A stretch of DNA of 64,000 nt, taken from the NCBI RefSeq assembly GCF_015712065.1, contig NZ_JACFYZ010000007.1, forward strand, positions 155,397 to 219,396, in the 5' to 3' direction. Made by a program: the position numbers and the translations under genes. Below the pieces are notes generated by a model, which saw only the letters and a list, made by a program, of their open reading frames with translations, was not told the origin of the DNA and made no database searches. Shown piece by piece: positions 1 to 7,031 of this stretch. The stretch comes from Ectopseudomonas chengduensis (GTDB lineage: Bacteria; Pseudomonadota; Gammaproteobacteria; Pseudomonadales; Pseudomonadaceae). Numbering within the stretch: the first letter of the stretch is position 1; each line of letters starts with the position of its first letter.

Positions 1-364
1 GGCCGCTGAATACGGTAGCGCCGGTAGCGGTGATGCCGGACATGCTCTCGAAGTACGCGTCGGTGATGCTCGCCCGTTCGGCGAAGATGAATGGCAAGGC
101 GGCGAAGATCGACACCATCACCCAGCTTGACACCGTCAGCATGTACATGTCGCGGGGGCGCAGTTGCGTTTGTTGGGGTCTGCCCTGCGCGATCATGGCG
201 ATGCCGGTGAGCGCGGTGATCAGGCTCGACCAGAGAAAGGCATTGATGCCCTGCGGCTGCTCGAAGATCAACAGGGTGATCACCGGTACCAGCATGCTCA
301 GCGCCAGGGTGACGAGGAAGATGCCGTTGATGAAGGCGAGGATGCGCAGGCTGGCTAGGGGCAT
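1..364 (-). CDS. TrkH-type potassium uptake protein, second copy (partial, N-terminal part only)
   Basis: Reading the minus strand from an ATG at 364 gives about 121 residues before the window ends. They match the N-terminal third of the complete TrkH that starts at 1822: both share the LLIFEQP, NAFLWSSLIT, LRPRDMYLLT/MYMLT and FESMSGIT-type stretches. The last of these is the first selectivity-filter loop of Trk/Ktr transporters. The ATG lies only 3 bases after the TGA of the upstream trkH, so the two are probably cotranscribed and translationally coupled. It would be a membrane K+ transporter subunit working with cytosolic TrkA. Its C-terminal two thirds lie outside the window. Confidence 0.85.
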   Translation of the reverse strand, partial: MPLASLRILAFINGIFLVTLALSMLVPVITLLIFEQPQGINAFLWSSLITALTGIAMIAQGRPQQTQLRPRDMYMLTVSSWVMVSIFAALPFIFAERASITDAYFESMSGITATGATVFSG

Positions 365-367
365 CGG

Positions 368-1822
368 TCAGTGTTTCCAGAAACTACGGGTGACCAGCAC
401 CAGTACGGTCAGAATTTCCAGGCGGCCGAGCAGCATGCCAGCACTGAGTAGCCACTTGGCTGAATCCGGCAGGCTGGCGAAGTTGCCGGCCGGGCCGATG
501 ATCGGGCCAAGCCCTGGGCCGACGTTGCACACCGCGGTCGCGGCGCCGGTCAGTGCGGTGACCCAGTCCAGGCCGACCAGGGTCAGAGCCAGGGCCAGCA
601 CACCGATGGTGATGGTGAAGAAGAAGGAGAAGGTGATCAGCGAGCGGACGATCTCTTCATCCAGGTTGTGGCTGTTGTACTGCTGTTTGATCACCGCGCG
701 TGGGTGCACCAGCTGCATCAGGTTGGCCTTGAGCAGCACGTAGGCGACCTGGAAACGGAAGATCTTCAGGCCGCCCGATGTCGAGCCGGAACAGCCGCCG
801 ACGAAGGTCAGGTAGAAGAACAGCAGCACGGCGAAACTGCCCCAGGTGGTGTAGTCGCCGAGGGCGAAGCCGGTAGTGGTGACCACCGAAGTGACATTCA
901 CCGCGACAATGCGAAAGGCGTCGAGCCAGGAGTAGTCCGAGTTGATCCACAACCAGGTGCCGAATACCAGCCAGGTCAGCAGCAGAAAGCCGATGAAGCC
1001 GCGAACCTGATGGTCCTTGAACAGCGCCTGGCGATTGCCGCGGACAAAGGCGACATAGAGCATGAATGGCATGCCGCCGAGCAGCATCAGCACGACTGCC
1101 GTCCAATGCACGGCCGGTTCTGGCCAGTGCGCCAGGGACGCATCAGAGGTGGAGAAACCGCCTGTGGAAATCGATGCCATGGAGTGGTTGATGGCGTCGA
1201 AAGGGCTCATGCCCGCAGCCCAGAAGGCCAGAAACCCGAGCAGGGTCAGGGCCAGATAAATCAGCAACAAATACTTGGCGGCCATGTGCGAGCGTGGCAT
1301 GACCTTTTCGCCCCAGTCCGAGGATTCGGTCTGGAACAGGCGCATGCCACCGACGCGCAGCAGCGGCAAAATGGCGACGGCCATGCCGATGAAGCCGATG
1401 CCGCCGAGCCAATGCAGCATCGAGCGCCAGATCAGAATACCGGGCGACATGTCATCCAGCCCGGTCAGTACGGTGGAGCCCGTAGTGGTAATGCCGGACA
1501 TGGTTTCGAAGATGGCGTCGGTGTAGCTGATATGGGCGATCAGCATCATGGGCAGCGCGGCAAAGCTGCAAACCAAGGTCCAGCTCCCGGTCGTCAGCAG
1601 GTACATGTCACGCGGGCGTAACTGAGCGTTCTGCGGCCGGCCGGGAATAACCAGGGCGATCCCGGCGATCAGGGTGATCAGGCTTGACCAGAGAAAGGCA
1701 TTGAGATCTTCAGGCTGCTCGAAGATCAGCAGGGTCAGCATCGGGATGGCCATGCTGATCGCCAGGGTAATCAGGAATATGCCGATGATGAAACCGATGA
1801 TGCGCAGCGTCGGCAAGGCCAT
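368..1822 (-). CDS. trkH: Trk system potassium uptake protein TrkH
   Basis: Inner-membrane K+ translocating subunit of the Trk system, gated by cytosolic TrkA. The protein is strongly hydrophobic throughout, with repeated membrane-pore-membrane units. Filter-like loops are visible as TTGSTVLTG, STGGFST, TTTGFALGD and AVCNVGPGLGP. The frame stays open upstream to 1921, but the ATG at 1822 gives 484 residues, the usual Pseudomonas TrkH length, and removes an arginine-rich non-conserved extension. Neither start has a good ribosome site. A second trkH copy follows 3 bases downstream. The conserved Cpx/YkgJ neighbourhood lies on the other side. Confidence 0.93.
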   Translation of the reverse strand: MALPTLRIIGFIIGIFLITLAISMAIPMLTLLIFEQPEDLNAFLWSSLITLIAGIALVIPGRPQNAQLRPRDMYLLTTGSWTLVCSFAALPMMLIAHISYTDAIFETMSGITTTGSTVLTGLDDMSPGILIWRSMLHWLGGIGFIGMAVAILPLLRVGGMRLFQTESSDWGEKVMPRSHMAAKYLLLIYLALTLLGFLAFWAAGMSPFDAINHSMASISTGGFSTSDASLAHWPEPAVHWTAVVLMLLGGMPFMLYVAFVRGNRQALFKDHQVRGFIGFLLLTWLVFGTWLWINSDYSWLDAFRIVAVNVTSVVTTTGFALGDYTTWGSFAVLLFFYLTFVGGCSGSTSGGLKIFRFQVAYVLLKANLMQLVHPRAVIKQQYNSHNLDEEIVRSLITFSFFFTITIGVLALALTLVGLDWVTALTGAATAVCNVGPGLGPIIGPAGNFASLPDSAKWLLSAGMLLGRLEILTVLVLVTRSFWKH

Positions 1823-1970
1823 GTAGAGGGCTCTGGCGGGTTGGAAAATGCGCCATTCTACCTGCGGACGGGCGGCTGTAAACCGCAACGGTGGGGGCTT
1901 TACAAGCGCATCGCCGAGCATAGAATAGCCGCCAGTTGCCGACGTCCGTCGGTTTCCGAGTTCTCCTCAA

Positions 1971-2342
1971 ATGTCCGAAGCTAATCCCTGCCTTACGTGC
2001 GGCGCCTGCTGCGCGTTTTTTCGTGTGTCCTTCTTCTGGGGCGAGTGCCAATCCGCGGGCGGTAGCGTTCCGGACGAGCAGGTCATCCAGATCAGCCCCC
2101 ATTACGTCGCCATGCGTGGCACGGAGAGCAAACCGGCACGTTGCACCCAGCTGTTGGGCGACGTCGGTTGTGGTGTGCGTTGCACCATGTACGAACAGCG
2201 CTCGAGTAGCTGCCGCGAGTTCGAAGCGTCATGGGCGAACGGTGAGCACAACCCGCGTTGCGACGACGCGCGCAGGGCTTACGGTCTGCCCCCGCTCACT
2301 CCGCCGGTGCAGCCGGTGATGTCGCCCGACCGGGTAGCCTGA
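1971..2342 (+). CDS. YkgJ-family cysteine-cluster protein (UPF0153)
   Basis: A small 123-residue protein of the YkgJ/UPF0153 family, proposed to chelate zinc or iron. Cysteines at 7, 10, 13 and 14 (CLTCGACC) start the conserved cluster. Further cysteines come in CTQL, GCGVRCTMYEQR and CREF, where the family keeps its C-x-Y-x-x-RP-x-x-C-like motif; here the RP is RS. No membrane segment is seen. It is transcribed divergently from trkH across a 150-bp gap. The function is not established, although the family assignment is solid. Confidence 0.85.
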   Translation: MSEANPCLTCGACCAFFRVSFFWGECQSAGGSVPDEQVIQISPHYVAMRGTESKPARCTQLLGDVGCGVRCTMYEQRSSSCREFEASWANGEHNPRCDDARRAYGLPPLTPPVQPVMSPDRVA

Positions 2343-2413
2343 CGGTATCTCAAGCCGCAGGTGAAGCAGGGCATCGCCTGATGCTTATCTGGCAGGATAC
2401 CCGAAGCGCCTTT

Positions 2414-2593
2414 GTGGGAGCCCCGCCCCGGGGCGAGGCTTTTGGCTTTGCGGTGTTCTTACGATTCGCCGCGAGGCGCGGCTCCTACAGGGTAGGCCGG
2501 CGCCTGCGGGGTTTGTGTAGGAGCCCCGCCCCGGGGCGAAGATTCTTGCTTTGCGATGTTCTTGCGATTCACCGCGAGGCGCAGCGCCTACAG
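2414..2593. repeat. Tandem pair of REPIN elements
   Basis: Two palindromic units start at 2414 and 2517, a period of 103 bp. Each has one REP arm (GTGGGAGCCCCGCCCCGGGG in the first, GTAGGAGCCCCGCCCC in the second), a spacer with TTTGCGGTGTTCTTACGATT-like sequence, and a second arm in inverted orientation ending CTCCTACAG. The second unit is decayed (GCGCCTACAG). Together with the heptamer repeat just downstream they fill the 340-bp gap between the ykgJ-like gene and the nitroreductase. No gene is seen here. Confidence 0.9.
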
Positions 2594-2622
2594 GCTGATG
2601 CGCCGTCCCCCGCATACCGCTG

Positions 2623-2646
2623 AGCTTGCAGCTTGCAGCTTGCAGC
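2623..2646. repeat. Short tandem heptamer repeat
   Basis: Three perfect copies of AGCTTGC followed by a partial copy (AGC), about 40 bases upstream of the nitroreductase start. It is a simple-sequence repeat; copy number could vary by slippage. Any effect on the downstream gene is unknown. Confidence 0.8.
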
Positions 2647-2683
2647 ATTGAGAATGCGCCATCTTTGTTTTTGGAGGTGGCCG

Positions 2684-3244
2684 ATGGATGCCCTCGACGC
2701 TCTGCTCAACCGTGTTTCCGTTCCTCGCCTGGTCGAACCAGCCCCGGATGCCGCGCAGCGCGAGATGCTGTTTCGCGCAGCCCTGCGCGCACCGGATCAT
2801 GGCCAGCTACGTCCGTGGCGTTTTCTGACGGTCGAGGGGCAAGCGCGTGAGCGTATGGGCGAGCTGTTCGCCGAAGCCCTGCAGGTCGCCGATGCGCATG
2901 CTGCGCCGGAAGCGCTGAACAAGGCGCGTGGCATGCCGCTGCGCGCGCCATTGCTGGTGGTGGTGATCGCCCGGGTTCAGGCTCACCCCAAGGTACCCGC
3001 TTCCGAGCAGGTGATAGCAGCCGGCTGTGCCGCGCATGGCATGCTGCTGGCCGCCCATGCTCAGGGTATCGGTGCGGTCTGGCGTACCGGCGACATGGCC
3101 TATAACGCCCATGTGGCCAAAGGGCTGGGCCTGGCGGTGGACGAGCAGATCATCGCCTACCTCTACCTTGGTACACCGGAGCGTGAGCTGCGCCGCGCCC
3201 CGGAGGTCCGCGTCGAGGATTTCGTCAGCGCCTGGGAGGGCTGA
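2684..3244 (+). CDS. Nitroreductase family protein (YdjA-like)
   Basis: A 186-residue FMN-dependent nitroreductase-fold oxidoreductase. The family signature RAALRAPDHGQLRPWRF near residues 30-46 places the flavin-binding arginine/serine-equivalent loop. A second conserved region is IGAVWRTGDMAY, and YLYLGTPE lies near the end. The length fits the small YdjA subgroup. The frame opens at 2633, but the ATG at 2684 has GGAGG six bases upstream and begins at the conserved MDALDALLNR. The physiological substrate is unknown. The neighbouring kinase gene is convergent and ends 12 bases away. Confidence 0.87.
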   Translation: MDALDALLNRVSVPRLVEPAPDAAQREMLFRAALRAPDHGQLRPWRFLTVEGQARERMGELFAEALQVADAHAAPEALNKARGMPLRAPLLVVVIARVQAHPKVPASEQVIAAGCAAHGMLLAAHAQGIGAVWRTGDMAYNAHVAKGLGLAVDEQIIAYLYLGTPERELRRAPEVRVEDFVSAWEG

Positions 3245-3256
3245 GCGAAACGCGCT

Positions 3257-4585
3257 TCAGCCTGCCTGCTGTCTGGCCGGCAGGCTGAGCGTGGCGATGA
3301 AGCCGCCTTGCGGATGATTGCTCAACAGCAGTTCACCGCCATGACGTTGCGCCGCCCGCCGCGCGATAGCCAAGCCGAGGCCGTGGCCGGAGCCGCTCTG
3401 GCCTGGTGCGCGGAAAAACGGTTTACCCAATTGCTCCAGGTGTTCGCTGGCGACCCCTGGGCCATGGTCGCGCACGCTCAGCGTTACGTTTTGCCCCTGG
3501 CTTTGCACGCTGATGAGGACAGGTTGATCCGCTGGGCTGAAGCGCAAGGCATTGCGTAGCAGATTGTCCAGCGCGCGCTCCAGCATGTCTGGCCAGCCTT
3601 CCAGGCGTGCGCGCGGGTCGAGATCGATCTGCAGCTGTTGTTGCGGGGCGGTCAGGCGCGCGTCTTCCTGCAGGTTGCCGAGCAGGGCGGCCACATCGAC
3701 GGGCTGTGCGGCGCCCGGATCCGCGTCCAGGCGGGCCAGGGCGAGAATTTCGCTGATCAGCGCTTCCAGTCGATCACACTCCTGACTCAGGCGGGGCCAG
3801 AGCCTTTCTCGCTCCGCGGCATCGGCGCGCTCCGCCAATGCCAGTGCAATACGCAGGCGCGCCAGGGGCGAGCGCAGTTCGTGGGAAACATCGCGCAGCA
3901 ACTGGCGCTGGCTGCCGATCAAACCTTGCAGGCGCTCGCCCATGCGGTTGAAGTCCTTGGCCAGTAGGCCCAGCTCGTCGCGGCGCGTGGCCAGACGAGC
4001 CAGGCTGTTCTGTTGGTAGGCGGTCTGGCCGAGGTCATGCACGGCGCCGCGCAGGCGATCCAGCGGGCGGGTGATCGACAGCGTCAGCATCAGGCTGAAC
4101 AGCGTCAACACCACCAGGGCAATGGCGATGGCGCTGAGTGGCCAGAACAGGCTGCCGCGGTGCCAGGCTGCCAGCTCCGGGTGTGGAATACGGTAGATGA
4201 ACAGGTAGCTTTCGCCGCTTTCCGGGCTGGTGTATTCGGCGGTCAGGCGCCGCCATGGCAGGCGACGGTCGTCGCCGTGACGCGCCTCGAAGGCGGCTGC
4301 ACGGGACGGAAAGGTGCCTTTGACCAGTTGCTGGCCGCTCTCGCCAAGCACCTGGGTGTCGATACGGTACTTGCGCTTGCGCTGTTCGAGAAAATCCTGG
4401 GCGGCTGCTGGCCCTTGCTGTTCATAGCGCTTGACCCACTTGCTATCGAGATCGTCAAGGCCTGGGTGCAGGCTCAGAATCCAGGCGTCCTGATTCAGGG
4501 CGCGGCCAAGCAGCAGCGACAGAGCGGCCACCAGGGCGATGCCCAGCCAGAAGGTCGCCAGAATGCGCCAGAACAGTGAACGCAC
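3257..4585 (-). CDS. cpxS: Sensor histidine kinase, CpxA/CpxS type
   Basis: A 442-residue membrane kinase of an envelope-stress two-component system. A first membrane segment spans residues 8-28, a periplasmic sensor about 30-145, and a second segment about 146-170. A HAMP region (SITRPLDRLRGAV) follows. The H-box RDVSHELRSPLARLRI carries the phospho-accepting His235. The ATP lid has NLLRNALRFS, DHGPGV and GSGHGLGLAIA. It sits downstream of a CpxP-like gene and a CpxR-like regulator on the same strand. By position it matches P. aeruginosa cpxS. The CpxA-type pathway is inferred from the complete neighbour set. Confidence 0.9.
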   Translation of the reverse strand: MRSLFWRILATFWLGIALVAALSLLLGRALNQDAWILSLHPGLDDLDSKWVKRYEQQGPAAAQDFLEQRKRKYRIDTQVLGESGQQLVKGTFPSRAAAFEARHGDDRRLPWRRLTAEYTSPESGESYLFIYRIPHPELAAWHRGSLFWPLSAIAIALVVLTLFSLMLTLSITRPLDRLRGAVHDLGQTAYQQNSLARLATRRDELGLLAKDFNRMGERLQGLIGSQRQLLRDVSHELRSPLARLRIALALAERADAAERERLWPRLSQECDRLEALISEILALARLDADPGAAQPVDVAALLGNLQEDARLTAPQQQLQIDLDPRARLEGWPDMLERALDNLLRNALRFSPADQPVLISVQSQGQNVTLSVRDHGPGVASEHLEQLGKPFFRAPGQSGSGHGLGLAIARRAAQRHGGELLLSNHPQGGFIATLSLPARQQAG

Positions 4586-4649
4586 GGTGATTCCTCATGC
4601 AAAAGCCGCCGGGCTCAGGGAGCGCGGCGGCGGGTCAGGGGGTGACGGA

Positions 4650-5063
4650 TCAGTTGGTCTTGCTGTCCTTCTCGGCTTTCCAGGCCTTGAATTCGGCCAT
4701 TTCTGCGCGGCGAGCTTCCATTTTCTTCTGGTGCTCGTCGAAGGCTTTCTGCTGCTCGGGGTTGAGCAGGTCACGCAGGGCCTTGTGCTGGTCGGCGCGA
4801 GCCTTGTCCAGTTCCTTCTTCATGGCCTGCTTTTCGGCTTCCGGCAGTTTGTCCAGGTAGCGCTTGGTGATGTCGCGATGGGTCTTCATCTGCTCGCCCA
4901 TCAGTTTGCGAAACTCTTGGCGTTGTTCCTTGCTCAGGTTCAGCTCCTTGAACATGCCGTGGCCGCGATCATGGTGGCGAGGGCCGCCGTCTTGCATGGG
5001 CATGGCGAAGGCCAGGGTCGGCAGGGTGGCAGCGAGCAGCAGGGCGGTGAGGGTCTTACGCAT
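4650..5063 (-). CDS. Periplasmic Spy/CpxP-family protein
   Basis: A 137-residue secreted protein with a clean signal peptide (MRKTLTALLLAATLPTLAFA, cleavage expected near residue 20). The mature part is highly charged, alpha-helical and rich in K, E and Q. It carries LTxxQ-like motifs (LSKEQRQEF, LNPEQQKAF), the signature of the Spy/CpxP fold. Such proteins act as periplasmic chaperones and, for CpxP, as inhibitors of the sensor kinase. It lies between the regulator and the kinase, unlike E. coli where cpxP is divergent. AGGAG-like GGAGAATCACC precedes the start. Confidence 0.88.
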   Translation of the reverse strand: MRKTLTALLLAATLPTLAFAMPMQDGGPRHHDRGHGMFKELNLSKEQRQEFRKLMGEQMKTHRDITKRYLDKLPEAEKQAMKKELDKARADQHKALRDLLNPEQQKAFDEHQKKMEARRAEMAEFKAWKAEKDSKTN

Positions 5064-5083
5064 GGTGATTCTCCTTGTCTTGA

Positions 5084-5224
5084 GAACCTGTTTTACGATC
5101 TAGCGAGCTAGAGTCATGCAAGGCGAAAACAGACGAGGAAGCGGAGTGTACTGTTGTACATGAGCATTCCGAGTCTGTTTTCAACGCAGCAGGGCCGACG
5201 CGCAGCAGGTCGTAAACAGGTTCC
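5084..5224. repeat. Long imperfect palindromic element (copy A)
   Basis: Outer arms GAACCTGTTTTACGATCT (from 5084) and AGGTCGTAAACAGGTTC (to 5223) are inverted repeats. Inside is a core with TTGTACATGAGCATT and CTGTTTTCAACGCAGCA. The core recurs, inverted and diverged, in the element at 6807-6977. It occupies the 280-bp gap between the regulator and the CpxP-like gene. It encodes no protein. It resembles a miniature inverted-repeat element or a structured RNA/DNA repeat. Confidence 0.75.
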
Positions 5225-5288
5225 GAGGCCGGTAAGTACCGGATGGGCTCATTATGCGGCGGTCAAGGTCAAGGGCAGTCAGCTGTGG

Positions 5289-5304
5289 GTAAAGCTTGGG
5301 TAAA
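5289..5304. promoter_or_regulatory. Candidate CpxR box
   Basis: Two direct GTAAA half-sites, at 5289-5293 and 5300-5304, separated by six bases. CpxR of enteric bacteria recognises tandem GTAAA with about five bases between. The site lies between the regulator and the CpxP-like gene, some 225 bases upstream of the latter, with palindromic element A in between. Autoregulation is an inference. Confidence 0.35.
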
Positions 5305-5343
5305 GGCGATGTCGAGGGTTATTTACGCTGCGCCGGGGCGTAC

Positions 5344-6021
5344 TCACTGCGCGTAGTAATAGCCGCGGCTGCGCAGGGCGAGAATACGTGGGCGACCGTC
5401 CGGGTGCGGGCCGAGCTTCTTGCGCAGGTTGCTGACGTGCATGTCCAGGCTGCGGTCATACAGGGTCAGTTTGCGGCCCAGGGCCAGTTGCGCCAGCGCC
5501 TGTTTGTCCACCGGTTCGCCTGGTTGGCGCAGCAGAGCCTCCAGCAGGCGGCTTTCGGAAAGCGTCAGCGGAACGTCGTGCTCGCCGATACTCACCACGC
5601 CGCGGTTGGGGCTGAAACTGAGGTCACCCAGCTCCAGCTGGCTACTGGCCGGGGCAGGTGCAGTACGTCGCAGCACGGCACGCAGGCGTGCGGTCAGCTC
5701 GCGCGGATCGCACGGCTTGGCCAGGTAGTCATCGGCGCCCAGCTCCAGGCCGAGGATGCGATCCAGCGGCTCGCCGCGGGCCGACAACATCAGCACCGGT
5801 AAATCCGGATGTTCACCACGCAACTGCTTGAGCAGCTCAAGGCCGCTGCCGTCCGGCAGCATCACGTCGAGCACCACGGCGTCAGGCGCCTGTGCTGAAA
5901 GGGCCTGACGCGCACCGCCTGCTTCGTGGCAGGCGGTGACCTGGAAACCTTCCTGGGTCAGCCAACTGGCGAGCAGCTCGCAGAGTTCCTGGTCGTCATC
6001 GATCAGCAGCAATCGGCTCAT
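5344..6021 (-). CDS. cpxR: OmpR-family response regulator, CpxR type
   Basis: A 225-residue regulator. The receiver domain (residues 1-115) has acidic pocket DDD at 8-10, phospho-acceptor Asp52 in VVLDVMLPDGSG and the conserved lysine in YLAKPCDPREL. The C-terminal winged helix ends with VSNLRKKLGPHPDGRPRI and LRSRGYYYAQ, typical of the OmpR/CpxR group. It starts 4 bases after the stop of a small membrane-protein gene, so those two are cotranscribed. Its partner kinase is encoded about 0.8 kb downstream on the same strand. By position it matches P. aeruginosa CpxR, which regulates efflux and envelope genes. Confidence 0.92.
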   Translation of the reverse strand: MSRLLLIDDDQELCELLASWLTQEGFQVTACHEAGGARQALSAQAPDAVVLDVMLPDGSGLELLKQLRGEHPDLPVLMLSARGEPLDRILGLELGADDYLAKPCDPRELTARLRAVLRRTAPAPASSQLELGDLSFSPNRGVVSIGEHDVPLTLSESRLLEALLRQPGEPVDKQALAQLALGRKLTLYDRSLDMHVSNLRKKLGPHPDGRPRILALRSRGYYYAQ

Positions 6022-6025
6022 GGCT

Positions 6026-6400
6026 TTAGTTGATCCATTCGCGGCGAGTCTTGCGTGAGCCTCGCAGCAGGGCGCCGAACATCATCGACACCAGGCTCAG
6101 GGCTGCGCCAAGGGCGAACCAGGTCTGTTCCTCGCTGAGCAGTCGGGGTTGAGCCTGCGCCTGGCTTTCCTTGAGCTGCAGGCGCAGGCGCTGATTTTCC
6201 TGGCGCAGGCGTTGCAGTTGCACGGCGCTGCTCGCTTCCTGCTCATTGCGCAGTTGCTCACTCTGCGCCAGGCGCTGTTCCAACACCTGGCTGTCGACCG
6301 CAGCTGCAGGGACGGACGGCTGAGCGGGTTGTTCTTCTGCCTGTACCGAAGCACAGGTCAGCATCACGGTGACCAGCAGGGACAGCGGGATCGAGCGCAT
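6026..6400 (-). CDS. Small secreted/membrane coiled-coil protein of unknown function
   Basis: A 124-residue protein. The ATG at 6400 is preceded by AGGA and starts a signal peptide (MRSIPLSLLVTVMLTCASVQA); the longer open frame adds 41 non-conserved residues. A proline/alanine stretch follows, then a long Q/E/R/L-rich coiled coil (about 40-85). A C-terminal membrane segment (TWFALGAALSLVSMMFGALL) with a basic cytoplasmic tail RGSRKTRREWIN ends it. The layout suggests an inner-membrane anchored periplasmic coiled coil. It is the first gene of a pair with the CpxR-type regulator. I recognise no specific function; databases sometimes call such proteins translation initiation factor 2-like, which the sequence does not support. 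Confidence 0.75.
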   Translation of the reverse strand: MRSIPLSLLVTVMLTCASVQAEEQPAQPSVPAAAVDSQVLEQRLAQSEQLRNEQEASSAVQLQRLRQENQRLRLQLKESQAQAQPRLLSEEQTWFALGAALSLVSMMFGALLRGSRKTRREWIN

Positions 6401-6441
6401 CGCGATTCCTTGTGTGCGAAAGCAGCGTGGGTGGCATTTCG

Positions 6442-6741
6442 TCAGGGCAGCACTTTCTTGAAGGGTTTGACCAAAACGTTGGCATACACGCCGGCTGTGC
6501 GGTACGGGTCGGCATCGGCCCATTGTTGGGCAGCTTCAAGGGAGTCGAACTCGGCAACCACCAGGCTGCCGCTGAAGCCCGCCGGGCCTGGATCATTGCT
6601 GTCGATGGCCGGGTGCGGGCCGGCCAGCAGCAGGCGACCTTCCTGCTTCAACTGCTCCAGACGAGCGAGGTGAGCAGGGCGGGTGGCCAGACGATTTTCC
6701 AGGGAGTTTTCGACGTCGGTGGCGATGATGGCGTAGAGCAT
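6442..6741 (-). CDS. yciI: YciI family protein
   Basis: A 99-residue single-domain protein of the YciI (YCII) fold, a dimeric alpha/beta ferredoxin-like barrel with a conserved His-Asp pair. Visible features are the MLYAIIATDV start strand, RPAHLARLEQL with the conserved histidine, LLLAGPHPA, and the ADADPYRTAGVYANVLVKPFKKVLP end with the conserved aspartate. The enzymatic role of the family is uncertain. It lies 41 bases upstream of the small coiled-coil gene and in the same direction. Confidence 0.88.
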   Translation of the reverse strand: MLYAIIATDVENSLENRLATRPAHLARLEQLKQEGRLLLAGPHPAIDSNDPGPAGFSGSLVVAEFDSLEAAQQWADADPYRTAGVYANVLVKPFKKVLP

Positions 6742-6806
6742 CTCAATCCTTATTTAGGGTCGAAGCGGGGAGGGATAACGCATTTGCGCCACATGGCGAC
6801 TGCCTA

Positions 6807-6977
6807 GCAGGCTGTTGAAAAACTACCTACGTTGCCATTGCTGCGTTAAAAACAGGCTCAAAATGCTCATTTACAACTCGTAAAGTCGAACGCGACTCCG
6901 AGCGTTTTTCGCCTGTTTTTGCGGGGCCGCCATCGGTATTGCACTGGCTGCCTCGCCTACGTTTTTCAACGGCCTGC
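6807..6977. repeat. Long imperfect palindromic element (copy B)
   Basis: A 171-bp element bounded by GCAGGCTGTTGAAAAAC (from 6807) and its near-perfect inverted copy GTTTTTCAACGGCCTGC (ending 6977). The interior, read on the minus strand, contains GTTGTAAATGAGCATTTTGA and CCTGTTTTTAACGCAGCA. These match the core of element A at 5084-5224. It lies just upstream of the PHP exoribonuclease gene and directly beside the yciI promoter region. Confidence 0.75.
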
Positions 6978-7031
6978 TTGCGGCTAATGTGGGGCATAAT
7001 AACAAACATCAATCTCAACGAAAGCGCCGCC

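Noticed and set aside
6442..6523. Extended N-terminus of the coiled-coil protein starting at 6523
   Set aside because: It would overlap yciI and adds an arginine/cysteine-rich stretch ahead of a clear signal peptide; the ATG at 6400 has AGGA in place.
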